Below are positions 36,640 to 45,365 of a stretch of 64,000 nt of DNA, piece after piece. The notes beneath the pieces are model-generated. The model saw only the letters and a list, made by a program, of their open reading frames with translations, was not told where the DNA came from and made no database searches. How positions within the stretch are numbered: the first letter of the stretch is position 1; each line of letters begins with the position of its first letter. The stretch spans positions 62,001 to 126,000 of the forward strand of contig DASZTS010000138.1 of the NCBI GenBank assembly GCA_035547915.1, given 5' to 3'. Made by a program: the position numbers and the translations under genes. Source of the DNA: DASSFG01 sp035547915. Its GTDB lineage: Bacteria; Planctomycetota; Planctomycetia; Pirellulales; JAICIG01.

Positions 36640-38313
36640 ATGGCATCGACGCAACCGCTCGCCTGGGTCGATGGGCTGACCATCGGTCAGGTTCTCGAGG
36701 AGACGACACGCCGCTTCGGAGACCAAGATGCGCTCGTCTTCCCGCAACTCGGCTATCGCCTCACGTATCGGCAGCTCTCGGAAAAGGTCGACGAAGCCGC
36801 GCGCGGCTTGCTGGCCCTGGGGCTGACCCGCGGCGACCATGTCGCGCTCTGGGCCACCAATGTGCCGCAATGGGTCATCTTGCAGTTAGCCACCGCCCGA
36901 GTCGGCATCGTGCTGGTGACGATCAACCCGGCCTATCGCGCTTTCGAACTGCGTTATGTCCTCGCGCAATGCGATGCCAAGGCGTTGTTCCTGGTCGACC
37001 GCTTCAAGTCGTCCGATTATTTCGCCATGCTCAACGAGGTCTGCCCCGAGTTGAGCACGGCCGAACCGGGACGGCTCGCCGCGGCCGAGTTCCCCAACCT
37101 GCGCTGGGTGGTGGGCTTGAAGGGCGAAGGGCCGCCGGGAACCATCTCGTGGGATGAAATGCACCATCGCGGTGCCTCATGCCACGATGACCTTGCTGCG
37201 CTGGGAGCGGTCCTGTCGCCCTCGGACGCTATCAACATCCAATACACTTCGGGCACCACAGGATTTCCCAAGGCGGCGACACTCTGCCACCGCAACCTGC
37301 TCCTTAACGGCTACTTCGTGGGCGAGTGCCAGCGGTTCACCAGCGACGACCGAATCTGCGTTCCGGTCCCCTTCTATCATTGCTTTGGTTGCGTGCTGGG
37401 TACCATGTGCGCGGTGGTCTATGGCGCGGCGATGGTGCTGCCTGCGGAATCCTTTCATCCGACGGCGACTCTCGATGCGATCGAGCGCGAGCGGGCCACG
37501 GCCCTCTATGGCGTGCCCACGATGTTCATCGCCCAATTGCAAGACGAATCGTTCTCAGGCCGCGACTTGTCATCGTTGCGCACCGGCATCATGTCGGGGA
37601 GCCCGTGTCCGATCGAGATCATGAAACAGGTGGTCGAGCGGATGGGCATTCGCGAAATCACGATCGCATACGGTCAGACGGAGGCGTCGCCCGTGATCAC
37701 GCAAACCCGTTCCGACGCTCCCTTGCAACTGCGCGTCGAAACGGTGGGCCAGCCGCTGCCCGGGGTGGAGGTAAAACTCGTCGACCACGGCAGCGGCCAA
37801 ACGTTGGGCGACAATCAGCCGGGCGAACTTTGCGCCCGCGGGCATCTGGTGATGCTCGGATATTACAAGAATCCGGAGGCGACCGCGGCGGCCATCGATT
37901 CCGAGGGATGGTTGCACACCGGCGACGTGGCGTTGCGGCTGCCGAACGGCTACTACCGCATTACCGGCCGCATCAAGGACATGGTGATTCGCGGTGGCGA
38001 GAACATCTACCCGCGCGAGATCGAAGAGTTCTTGTTCACGCATCCCGCCGTCGAGCAGGTAGCCGTCTTCGGCGTGCCCGATGTGAAATTCGTCGAGGAG
38101 CTTTGCGCCTGGATTAAACTAAAAGGAGGCGCGACGTTGGGCGAAGAGGAGTTGCGGTGCTTCTGCCGGTCGAAACTGGCACACTACAAGGTACCGCGAT
38201 ACTTTCGCTTCGTGAGCGAGTTTCCGCAAACGGTCACCGGCAAATTGCAAAAATTCAAGATGCGCGAGCGGATGATCGAAGAGCTCGGGTTGCGCGAGCA
38301 AGAAACGGCGTAG
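36640..38313 (+). CDS. Acyl-CoA synthetase (AMP-forming)
   Basis: A 557-residue adenylate-forming enzyme that activates a carboxylic acid to its acyl-CoA with ATP and CoA. The P-loop-like motif is IQYTSGTTGFPKAA (about residues 199-212), the adenine-binding motif YGQTEASP (about 343-350), the hinge region GRIKDMVIRGGENIYPREIE, and the catalytic Lys is in TVTGKLQKFKMRE near the C-terminus. Overall it is closest in plan to FadD/medium-chain acyl-CoA ligases. ATG 36640 is preferred over the TTG at 36601. It is 37 bp before the giant cytochrome gene. The chain length it accepts cannot be read from the sequence. Confidence 0.92.
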   Translation: MASTQPLAWVDGLTIGQVLEETTRRFGDQDALVFPQLGYRLTYRQLSEKVDEAARGLLALGLTRGDHVALWATNVPQWVILQLATARVGIVLVTINPAYRAFELRYVLAQCDAKALFLVDRFKSSDYFAMLNEVCPELSTAEPGRLAAAEFPNLRWVVGLKGEGPPGTISWDEMHHRGASCHDDLAALGAVLSPSDAINIQYTSGTTGFPKAATLCHRNLLLNGYFVGECQRFTSDDRICVPVPFYHCFGCVLGTMCAVVYGAAMVLPAESFHPTATLDAIERERATALYGVPTMFIAQLQDESFSGRDLSSLRTGIMSGSPCPIEIMKQVVERMGIREITIAYGQTEASPVITQTRSDAPLQLRVETVGQPLPGVEVKLVDHGSGQTLGDNQPGELCARGHLVMLGYYKNPEATAAAIDSEGWLHTGDVALRLPNGYYRITGRIKDMVIRGGENIYPREIEEFLFTHPAVEQVAVFGVPDVKFVEELCAWIKLKGGATLGEEELRCFCRSKLAHYKVPRYFRFVSEFPQTVTGKLQKFKMRERMIEELGLREQETA

Positions 38314-38350
38314 ACCGACGAAACGCAACGTCCAGCTATAAGGCCGCGAA

Positions 38351-41300
38351 ATGAAGCAGTTTGTCAGGTTTGTCGCCCTGTCGGTGGTCGCCTGGGGCAT
38401 GTGCGATACCACGGGCAGGGCCGACGAGCCTTCGAGCCAACCGTACGACAGCGAAACGGATCTTACGGCAGTACGTCTCGAACCTGCCGCGGCCGCCGCT
38501 GCGTTTCGCGCGCCCGAGGGTTTCGCGGTGAATGTCTTTGCGGCCGAGCCCGATGTGATGAATCCAATCGGCGTCGCATGGGATACCCGCGGACGCTTGT
38601 GGGTGGCCGAGAATTACACCTATGCCGAACGGCCAAAACGGTTCGACCTCGACCTGCACGATCGGGTGCTTATCTTTAGCGATCACGATGGTGACGGGCG
38701 ATTTGACGAGCGTCGCGTGTTCTTCGACGAAGCCCGCCGACTGACGAGTATCGAGGTCGGCTTGGGCGGCGTTTGGCTGATGTGTCCGCCGGAATTGCTC
38801 TTCATCCCCGATCGAGACGGCGACGACCGTCCCGACGGACCGGCCGAGACCGTGCTCGAAGGCTTTGATGTGCCGCCCGAGAACTATCACAACTTTGCCA
38901 ACGGTCTCAAATGGGGGCCGGATGGCTGGCTGTACGGTCGCTGTGGCGCTTCGGCAGCAGGTGAGATCAGGCGGGCTGATGCACCGGACGAGTTTCGCGT
39001 GCCGTTGCGCGGCGGCCTGTGGCGCTATCACCCGCTGCGAAAGCAGTTCGAGGTAATTTGCCACGGCACGACGAATCCATGGGGCCACGATTGGAACGAG
39101 CACGGCGAGGCATTCTTCATCAATACGGTCAACGGGCACCTGTGGCACGCTATCGCAGGCGCGCACCTGCGCCGACCGCATACGATCAATGCCAATCCGT
39201 TGGTCTACGAACCCATCGAGATGCATGCCGACCATTGGCATTGGGACACGGGCAAGGACTGGTCCGACTCTCGCAAGGCCACCGGCGAACACGACCGCCT
39301 GGGAGGAGGTCACGCCCATGTCGGCATGACGATCTATCTGGGTCGACAGTGGCCGGAGGCATATCGGGGCCGCTTGTTGACCCTCAATCAGCACGGCCGA
39401 CGCATGAACGTCGAACGTTTGGATCGCGAGGGTAGCGGATACGTCGGCCGGCACGAGCCCGATATTTTGCAGTCGAGCGATCCCTGGTTCCGCGGCGTCG
39501 AAGTGACCTACGGCCCCGATGGCTCCGTGTATCTCATCGATTGGAGCGACACGGGCGAATGCCACGAGAACACGGGCGTACATCGCAATTCTGGCAGGAT
39601 CTATCGAGTTGCGTATCAAGGCACGGGAGCCGGCGTTGAGCGTGTCGCGGCAGAGCCCTCTGGCTGGGATTTGACAAAGGCCGATCTGGCCCGTTTGGTC
39701 GCACTGCAAGAGGAATCGAATGAATGGCTCGTGAGAGGGGCACGGCGCGAGTTGCTGAACCGCGCTGGGCGGGGCGATGACGTTGCGCAAGCCGTCGAGG
39801 CGCTCGACAAGCTGCTGAACCGCACCAATCCGATCGTGCGATTGCGCGCCGTGTGGGCACTGTATGGGCTGGGAAGGATGCCCGATTCACGGCTCCTGGC
39901 CTTGCTCGAAGATGCCGACGAGCATGTGCGCACCTGGGCGGTGCGATTGTTGACCGACGTGAGGCCACTCGATACGGCCACCGGTCTGAGCCGCGCAGAA
40001 GAAGGGAAACCGGTCGCTTCCGAGTTGCTCGACATCTTGGTCCGGCAGGCGTCCGCCGACTCGTCGGGGCTGGTGCGATCGGCGCTGGCTTCGACGCTGC
40101 AGCGGCTACCGATTGCTGCACGCTCAAAGCTTGCCGCGGCTCTCTTGGCTCACGGCGACGACGCAGGCGATCACAATCTGCCGGCCCTGATCTGGTACGG
40201 GCTCATCCCGATGGCCGACCGACGACCCGAACTGCTGTTGCCGCTCGCCGTCGACGGCCAAATTCCGCAAGTTCGACGTTGGACGGCGCGCCGGTACGGG
40301 GAACTCGCCGCGCGACGGCCCGAACTCCTCGCCGACCTGTTGCGCCGCGCGACGAGCAAATCAGCCACTGCTCGCAGCGACATTGCCTTCGGTGCTGTTG
40401 CTGGCCTGGCCGGGCAGCGAAAAGTCGTAGCCCCCGACTCATGGCCGGCGTTCCTGGCGTCCTGCTCCGCGTCACCTTCCGATATCGAGGAAGCCCTGCG
40501 GACGCTGGGCGTGGTCTTCGGAGACGGTCGGGCCCTTGATGCGGTGCGGCGGCTCGCGCTCGACAACCAGGCCGATCTCGACCAGCGCCGCTCGGCCTTG
40601 CAAACGCTCATCGAAGCCCAACCGCCCGACCTGCGGGAGATCTGCGAAAAGCTGCTCAAGGTTCGCTTCCTGAATACGACGGCGCTGGCCGGCCTGGCAC
40701 GATTCGACGATCCGGCGATCGGGCGCCAACTGGCGCGCAGTTACAAGAATTTTCATCCGTCGGAACGCGCGGCCGTCATCGAGACCCTCGTCTTGCGACC
40801 GACCTTCGCCGCCGAGCTGCTCGATCAGATGGCGGCGAAATCGATCAGTGCCGGCGACCTAAGCGCCGTACAAGCCCGCCAGATCCGCAGCTTCGGCGAC
40901 GCTCAGCTCACGGCTCGCCTAGGCGAGGTATGGGGTGAACTGCGCGATTCACCGGCCGACAAGCAGCACACCATAGAGGACCTGAAAGAGACTCTCGCCG
41001 CGAAGCAACTCACCCAGGCAGACAAGGCGCATGGGAGGGCGCTTTTCACGAAGACATGTGCCACCTGTCACCGGCTCTTCGGCAGCGGAGCGGAGATCGG
41101 CCCCGACCTGACCGGCGGCAATCGCAAAAACCTTGATTATCTGCTGTCGAATATCGTCGACCCCAGCGCCGTCGTCGGGAAGGACTACGTCATGTCGGTG
41201 CTCGCGCTCGAGGACGGGCGGATCGTCAATGGTGTGGTGGTCGCCGAAACGGAGACGACGCTCACCGTGCAAACGGCCCAGAAGAAGGAAATCATCGCCC

Positions 41301-41485
41301 GCGGCGACGTCGAAACGCGGACACCGTCGAAGTTATCGCTGATGCCCGACGGTCTGTTGCAGCCACTGTCGCCCGCCGACATCGCCGACCTCTTTGCCTA
41401 TCTGATGGGCGACACGCAGGTCGAGATGGTCAAGGCCGACGTTCCATCTCCTGCGGCTCCGTCCGTGGGCGAAAGGTCCGAGTAG
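38351..41485 (+). CDS. Secreted PVC-type giant cytochrome c protein
   Basis: A 1044-residue exported protein typical of planctomycetes. A signal peptide (cleavage near residue 25) is followed by a membrane-bound dehydrogenase-like beta propeller (PEGFAVNVFAAEPDVMNPIG, WDTRGRLWVAENYTY), then HEAT-like repeats around residues 440-800, and a C-terminal class I cytochrome c domain with CATCH (Cys903-His907) and distal Met region GDVETRTPSKLSLMPDGLL. It should carry one covalent haem and move electrons in the periplasm or outer envelope. The substrate of the propeller domain is unknown. Follows the acyl-CoA ligase by 37 bp. Confidence 0.93.
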   Translation: MKQFVRFVALSVVAWGMCDTTGRADEPSSQPYDSETDLTAVRLEPAAAAAAFRAPEGFAVNVFAAEPDVMNPIGVAWDTRGRLWVAENYTYAERPKRFDLDLHDRVLIFSDHDGDGRFDERRVFFDEARRLTSIEVGLGGVWLMCPPELLFIPDRDGDDRPDGPAETVLEGFDVPPENYHNFANGLKWGPDGWLYGRCGASAAGEIRRADAPDEFRVPLRGGLWRYHPLRKQFEVICHGTTNPWGHDWNEHGEAFFINTVNGHLWHAIAGAHLRRPHTINANPLVYEPIEMHADHWHWDTGKDWSDSRKATGEHDRLGGGHAHVGMTIYLGRQWPEAYRGRLLTLNQHGRRMNVERLDREGSGYVGRHEPDILQSSDPWFRGVEVTYGPDGSVYLIDWSDTGECHENTGVHRNSGRIYRVAYQGTGAGVERVAAEPSGWDLTKADLARLVALQEESNEWLVRGARRELLNRAGRGDDVAQAVEALDKLLNRTNPIVRLRAVWALYGLGRMPDSRLLALLEDADEHVRTWAVRLLTDVRPLDTATGLSRAEEGKPVASELLDILVRQASADSSGLVRSALASTLQRLPIAARSKLAAALLAHGDDAGDHNLPALIWYGLIPMADRRPELLLPLAVDGQIPQVRRWTARRYGELAARRPELLADLLRRATSKSATARSDIAFGAVAGLAGQRKVVAPDSWPAFLASCSASPSDIEEALRTLGVVFGDGRALDAVRRLALDNQADLDQRRSALQTLIEAQPPDLREICEKLLKVRFLNTTALAGLARFDDPAIGRQLARSYKNFHPSERAAVIETLVLRPTFAAELLDQMAAKSISAGDLSAVQARQIRSFGDAQLTARLGEVWGELRDSPADKQHTIEDLKETLAAKQLTQADKAHGRALFTKTCATCHRLFGSGAEIGPDLTGGNRKNLDYLLSNIVDPSAVVGKDYVMSVLALEDGRIVNGVVVAETETTLTVQTAQKKEIIARGDVETRTPSKLSLMPDGLLQPLSPADIADLFAYLMGDTQVEMVKADVPSPAAPSVGERSE

Positions 41486-41590
41486 CGATCAACGGACGTG
41501 GGCTCGTCCAAGGATTTTCTGCCGTCGCCTTTCCGGTCCTCTCGCGCTCTCGCCGGCCAGCCACGAGAGTCTACCTCGGCGCAAAAGCAA

Positions 41591-41624
41591 ACCCGCCGAT
41601 CTCGCTCGCGCGAAATCGACGGGT
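41591..41624. terminator. Possible bidirectional terminator in the convergent gap
   Basis: ACCCGCCGAT (41591-41600) and ATCGACGGGT (41615-41624) pair with one mismatch around a 14-base loop, between the convergent cytochrome and groEL genes. No U-run was seen, so this is a weak call. Confidence 0.25.
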
Positions 41625-41714
41625 CGGATATAGAAAACTGACTAATGACCACGGCCGGTATTCAACGTCGCGCCGGTCAGGCAAACCGTCCGCACGACGT
41701 GAGGCCGGGGTCGA

Positions 41715-43334
41715 CTAGTACAGGTCGTCTGCACCGCCGTGGCCGGCAGCCTTCTTGCCCTCCTTGGGCTTCTCGGCGATCAACGCATCGCTCGTGAGCA
41801 ACAAGATCGCCACGCTCGAGGCGTTTTGCAGCGCCGTGCGGGTGACCTTGGTCGGGTCGATGATACCCGCCTTCACCAGGTCTTCATAACCATCGGAAGC
41901 GGCGTTGTAGCCAAAGTGGCCCTTGCCCTCGAGCACCTTCTCGCAAACGATACCGCCGTCCTGACCGGCGTTGTTGGCGATCCAGGTCAGCGGAGCCTTG
42001 CAAGCACGCTTGACGATGTTGTAGCCGACCTCTTGGTCGTGGCTCAGGCCCTCCGACTTGCACTGCGACGAAGCACGCAACAAGGCGACGCCGCCGCCGG
42101 GGAGAATGCCCTCTTCCACTGCCGCGCGGGTGGCATGCAGTGCATCCTCGACGCGGGCCTTCTTCTCCTTCATCTCGCTCTCGGTGGCCGCACCCACATT
42201 GACCTTGGCCACACCGCCGGCCAGCTTCGCCAGCCGCTCGTTGAGTTTCTCCTTGTCGTAGTCGCTCGTCGAATTGTCGATCTCGCGACGGATCTGGTCG
42301 ATGCGGGCCTTGATGTCGTTGCTACGACCGGCCCCTTCGATGATCGTCGTGTTGTCCTTGTCGACGACGATCTTCTTGGCACGGCCCAGATCGGTGATCG
42401 GCAGGTTCTCCAGCTTGATACCCAGGCTTTCGAAGATCGCCTGGCCGCCGCTGAGGATGGCGATGTCTTCGAGCATGGCCTTGCGGCGGTCGCCGTAGCC
42501 GGGCGCCTTGACCGCACAGCACTTGAACGTGCCGCGCAGCTTGTTGATGACCAGCGTCGCCAGGGCCTCGCCCTCGACGTCCTCGGCGATGATCAACAGC
42601 GGCTTGCCCGCGTTCACCACGGCTTCGAGAACAGGCAGCATTTCCTTGACGTTGGAGATCTTCTTCTCCATCACCAGGATGTAGGCGTCGTCGAGCACGC
42701 ACTCCATCTTCTGCGGATCGGTGACGAAGTAGGGCGAGAGATAGCCACGGTCGAACTGCATCCCTTCCACCCACTCGACCTCGGTCTTCAGGCTCTTGCC
42801 CTCGTCGACCGTGATCACGCCGTCCTTGCCGACCTTTTCCATCGCCTCGGCCAACAGATCGCCGATCTCGGTGTCGTTGTTGCTGGCGACGGTGCCGACC
42901 TGCGCCATCTCCTTCTTGCTCTTGATCTGGATCGACATCTTCTTGAGCTTGTCGGTGATGTCGCTGACGGCCTTCTCAATGCCCTGCTTCATGTGCAACG
43001 GGTTGACGCCGGCCACGACGGCCTTGAGACCTTCGTTAAAGATCGCTTCGGCCATAACGGTGGCCGTGGTCGTGCCATCGCCCGCCACGTCGCTGGTCTT
43101 CGAGGCGACTTCGCGCACCATGCGGGCGCCCATGTTCTCGTAGACGTCTTCCAGGTCGATCTCCTTGGCGACCGTGACACCGTCCTTCGTCACGGTCGGC
43201 GACCCGAAGCTCTTCTGCAAGATGACGTTGCGGCCCTTGGGGCCGAGCGTCACCTTGACCGCTCGGGCCAGCTTGGAAACGCCGCGGCGAATCGCTTCGC
43301 GCGCTTCCTGTTCGAAAGCAATGGTCTTTGCCAT
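41715..43334 (-). CDS. groL: Chaperonin GroEL
   Basis: A 539-residue 60-kDa chaperonin that folds proteins in a double ring with GroES. Hallmarks seen include KSFGSPTVTKDGVTVAKEI, the ATP site GDGTTTATVMAEAI, and AAVEEGILPGGGVALLRA. The C-terminus reads KAAGHGGADDLY and lacks the Gly-Gly-Met repeat tail of classical GroELs, so chamber-tail functions may differ; planctomycetes often have more than one GroEL. The ribosome-binding GGAG is 11 bases before ATG. It follows groES by 93 bp. Confidence 0.97.
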   Translation of the reverse strand: MAKTIAFEQEAREAIRRGVSKLARAVKVTLGPKGRNVILQKSFGSPTVTKDGVTVAKEIDLEDVYENMGARMVREVASKTSDVAGDGTTTATVMAEAIFNEGLKAVVAGVNPLHMKQGIEKAVSDITDKLKKMSIQIKSKKEMAQVGTVASNNDTEIGDLLAEAMEKVGKDGVITVDEGKSLKTEVEWVEGMQFDRGYLSPYFVTDPQKMECVLDDAYILVMEKKISNVKEMLPVLEAVVNAGKPLLIIAEDVEGEALATLVINKLRGTFKCCAVKAPGYGDRRKAMLEDIAILSGGQAIFESLGIKLENLPITDLGRAKKIVVDKDNTTIIEGAGRSNDIKARIDQIRREIDNSTSDYDKEKLNERLAKLAGGVAKVNVGAATESEMKEKKARVEDALHATRAAVEEGILPGGGVALLRASSQCKSEGLSHDQEVGYNIVKRACKAPLTWIANNAGQDGGIVCEKVLEGKGHFGYNAASDGYEDLVKAGIIDPTKVTRTALQNASSVAILLLTSDALIAEKPKEGKKAAGHGGADDLY

Positions 43335-43427
43335 GTGGGGTTGTTCTCCAATTCGGGTTGAATGTCGTTGGGGTCCTATCCGGAACGCGAGCAGCGCGCT
43401 CCGTATGAAGCGGCGGACGGTCGTGCG

Positions 43428-43763
43428 TTACTCGATCACCGCCAGGATATCGTCCTCGCGCATCAGCAGCAGTTCGCGGTCGCCGACCTTGAACTCATCG
43501 CCTGCGTACGAGCTGAACAGCACGCGGTCGCCCACCTTCACCTGCAAGGGGGTCCGCTGACCGTCGTCACGCAGCTTGCCGTCGCCGACCGAAACGACGG
43601 TGCCGCGGGCGGGCTTGTTCTTCGCGGTGTCGGGCAGCACGATACCGCCGGCGGTGGTGGTTTCCGATTCCTCGCGTTCCAGCACCACTCGATCACCCAG
43701 CGGCTGGAGCTTGAATTCCTTATTGCTCGTTACCTTCTTCTTTTCTTTCGTCGCGACTGCCAT
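43428..43763 (-). CDS. groS: Co-chaperonin GroES
   Basis: A 111-residue GroES, about 15 residues longer than usual because of a Lys-rich N-terminal extension (MAVATKEKKKVTSNKEF). The family core follows: LQPLGDRVVLE, mobile loop TTTAGGIVLPDTA, VSVGDGK, and VKVGDRVLFSSYAGDE. It caps the GroEL ring. It is upstream of groEL on the same strand, probably one transcript. The start has GGAGG 11 bases upstream. No CIRCE inverted repeat (TTAGCACTC type) was found in the 490-bp upstream gap. Confidence 0.95.
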   Translation of the reverse strand: MAVATKEKKKVTSNKEFKLQPLGDRVVLEREESETTTAGGIVLPDTAKNKPARGTVVSVGDGKLRDDGQRTPLQVKVGDRVLFSSYAGDEFKVGDRELLLMREDDILAVIE

Positions 43764-43894
43764 GGCTTAAGATGCCTCCGAGACTCCTGAGATACGGTTT
43801 GTTGTGCCACATGCGCCGCAGCTCTGCGTACGCGGGCTGCCAATAATGCGCAATCGAAGCGCTGGTTGCCGGGTGGATAAGCAACTGGCGCGCC

Positions 43895-43922
43895 ACGATA
43901 CCCCTACGTTCTGCAACATCAA
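43895..43922 (-). promoter_or_regulatory. Candidate groES promoter
   Basis: Read on the minus strand, TTGATG (43917-43922) and TATCGT (43895-43900) lie 16 bp apart. Each matches 4 of 6 bases of the housekeeping consensus. The -10 box is about 130 bp upstream of the groES start. It is a weak call made by eye. Confidence 0.3.
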
Positions 43923-44053
43923 CTACATCAGATACTTGTGATTATGAAATCCGTTTGGTTTTGAGGAGATTGCCGTAGGGAGGCCCGAAGATCTGCGCTG
44001 CCATTTTGACAGGGCGATCGCCGATTACCGCACCGCGAGAACGGCCAACGTAG

Positions 44054-44072
44054 AGGAGGCGTCCCGCCTCCT
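44054..44072. other. GC-rich hairpin
   Basis: AGGAGGCG (44054-44061) and CGCCTCCT (44065-44072) form an exact 8-bp stem with a TCC loop. There is no T-run. Its role is unknown. Confidence 0.4.
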
Positions 44073-44253
44073 TGGCATCTTCGGATAGATTCTTGATAAA
44101 AAAGGCCGAAGGGGGCTGCGGCGGTTATTACAAGCTACAGCCAAGCCACTTCGATTCCCACGCGTGCGGCGGTTTGTTACGCTTGTAGTCTACCGTTGCC
44201 TGCGGCACTTTTGCTGTCCGCACGGTTGGATCGAACTACGCGAGTGAAGAGCT

Positions 44254-45192
44254 ATGGCTGATTTCAAGCGGCAAGATGGCGATGGCCCGCTCGGCGATCT
44301 CGACGAATGGGAAGACGATCTGCGGCGGAGATACCCGGAACCGGCCGAAGCGACCGCCACGGCTACCCGTAAGAAACCGAATCAATTTCGGGACTATCGA
44401 GCCGAGGCAAAACCACAGGTCAAGGAGTTCTATCGACAGCACCATCGCCATCAAACGGTCGATTTTGTGCGGGCGAAACGGGATGAGTACCTTTCGGGAC
44501 TCTCGACAGGCCGCCAATCAGGTGCCGATCAGGCCACGGCACGAGGTCCACGGCGGCAGATGGGGATCTGGGAGGCGCTCGAATTCCTCAATACGCTGGT
44601 CGACGATAGCGATCCCGATACTTCGCTGGCCCAGATCGAGCACTGCCTACAGACCGCCGAGGCGATTCGCCGTGATGGCCGGCCGCGATGGTTCATCCTC
44701 ACCGGCCTGATCCACGACCTGGGCAAGATCCTCTGCCTGTTCGGCGAACCGCAATGGGCGGTCGTGGGCGATACGTTCCCGGTCGGTTGTGCCTGGTCGG
44801 ATGCGATCGTCTTCCCCGAGTTTTTGGAAGAGAACGCCGACCGTGAGGTCGCCGATTACCAGACCCATTGCGGCATCTACGAACCGGGCTGCGGTCTCGA
44901 TCAGGTGCTGATGACGTGGGGGCACGACGAATACCTGTACCACGTCGTGCGCGACTTCCTGCCGCCGGAGGCGCTGTACATGATCCGTTACCACTCGTTC
45001 TACCCGGCGCATCGCGAAGGGGCCTATGCGCACCTGATGAATGACCAGGATCGCCAGCATTTCCGCTGGGTCAAGGCATTCAATCCGTACGACCTGTACA
45101 CGAAGAGCGCCGAGCGGCCCAAGGTCGCCGAACTCCGCCCCTACTACGAGGATCTGGTGGCGGAGTTCTTTCCTGCCAGCCTGAACTGGTAG
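44254..45192 (+). CDS. Myo-inositol oxygenase
   Basis: A 312-residue protein matching MIOX, the non-haem di-iron enzyme that opens myo-inositol to D-glucuronate with O2. All six expected metal ligands are present: H130, H154, D155 (LIHDLGK), H224 (TWGHDEYLY), H247 (RYHSFYP) and D280 (FNPYDLYTK). The stretches GEPQWAVVGDTFPVG and LPPEALYMIRYHSFYPAHR are close to the eukaryotic enzymes. An acidic N-terminal extension of about 40 residues is poorly conserved. MIOX is mainly eukaryotic with scattered bacterial members, so transfer is possible. No uronate pathway genes are adjacent. Confidence 0.92.
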   Translation: MADFKRQDGDGPLGDLDEWEDDLRRRYPEPAEATATATRKKPNQFRDYRAEAKPQVKEFYRQHHRHQTVDFVRAKRDEYLSGLSTGRQSGADQATARGPRRQMGIWEALEFLNTLVDDSDPDTSLAQIEHCLQTAEAIRRDGRPRWFILTGLIHDLGKILCLFGEPQWAVVGDTFPVGCAWSDAIVFPEFLEENADREVADYQTHCGIYEPGCGLDQVLMTWGHDEYLYHVVRDFLPPEALYMIRYHSFYPAHREGAYAHLMNDQDRQHFRWVKAFNPYDLYTKSAERPKVAELRPYYEDLVAEFFPASLNW

Positions 45193-45365
45193 ACCCGTCG
45201 TGACAACGTAGCAGAATCGGTCGGGCAAGGGGCCGATTCGTTTCGTCGCGCCTCAGATCATCATCGAACGCCTGCCGATCGCTTGCCATGCCCCCCCTTT
45301 TCGTTCGCGGTGACTGCACCTCTCCTACAGCCGCCCACGGCGCCGCGGCGTTTGAAAAGCGAACG

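Larger units (their letters stand above)
43764..44253. other. Divergent upstream region of groES and the inositol oxygenase gene
   Basis: 490 bp holding the presumed groES promoter and the promoter of the oxygenase gene. It includes a GC-rich 8-bp hairpin (44054-44072). I found no CIRCE element, no open frame with family features and no copy of the dispersed palindrome. Confidence 0.6.

Noticed and set aside
41739..43361. 540-codon open frame opposite groEL
   Set aside because: groEL is unmistakable on the minus strand. The opposite frame is a shadow caused by GC-rich third positions.
43764..44253. CIRCE heat-shock operator before groES
   Set aside because: No TTAGCACTC-N9-GAGTGCTAA sequence or near match seen.
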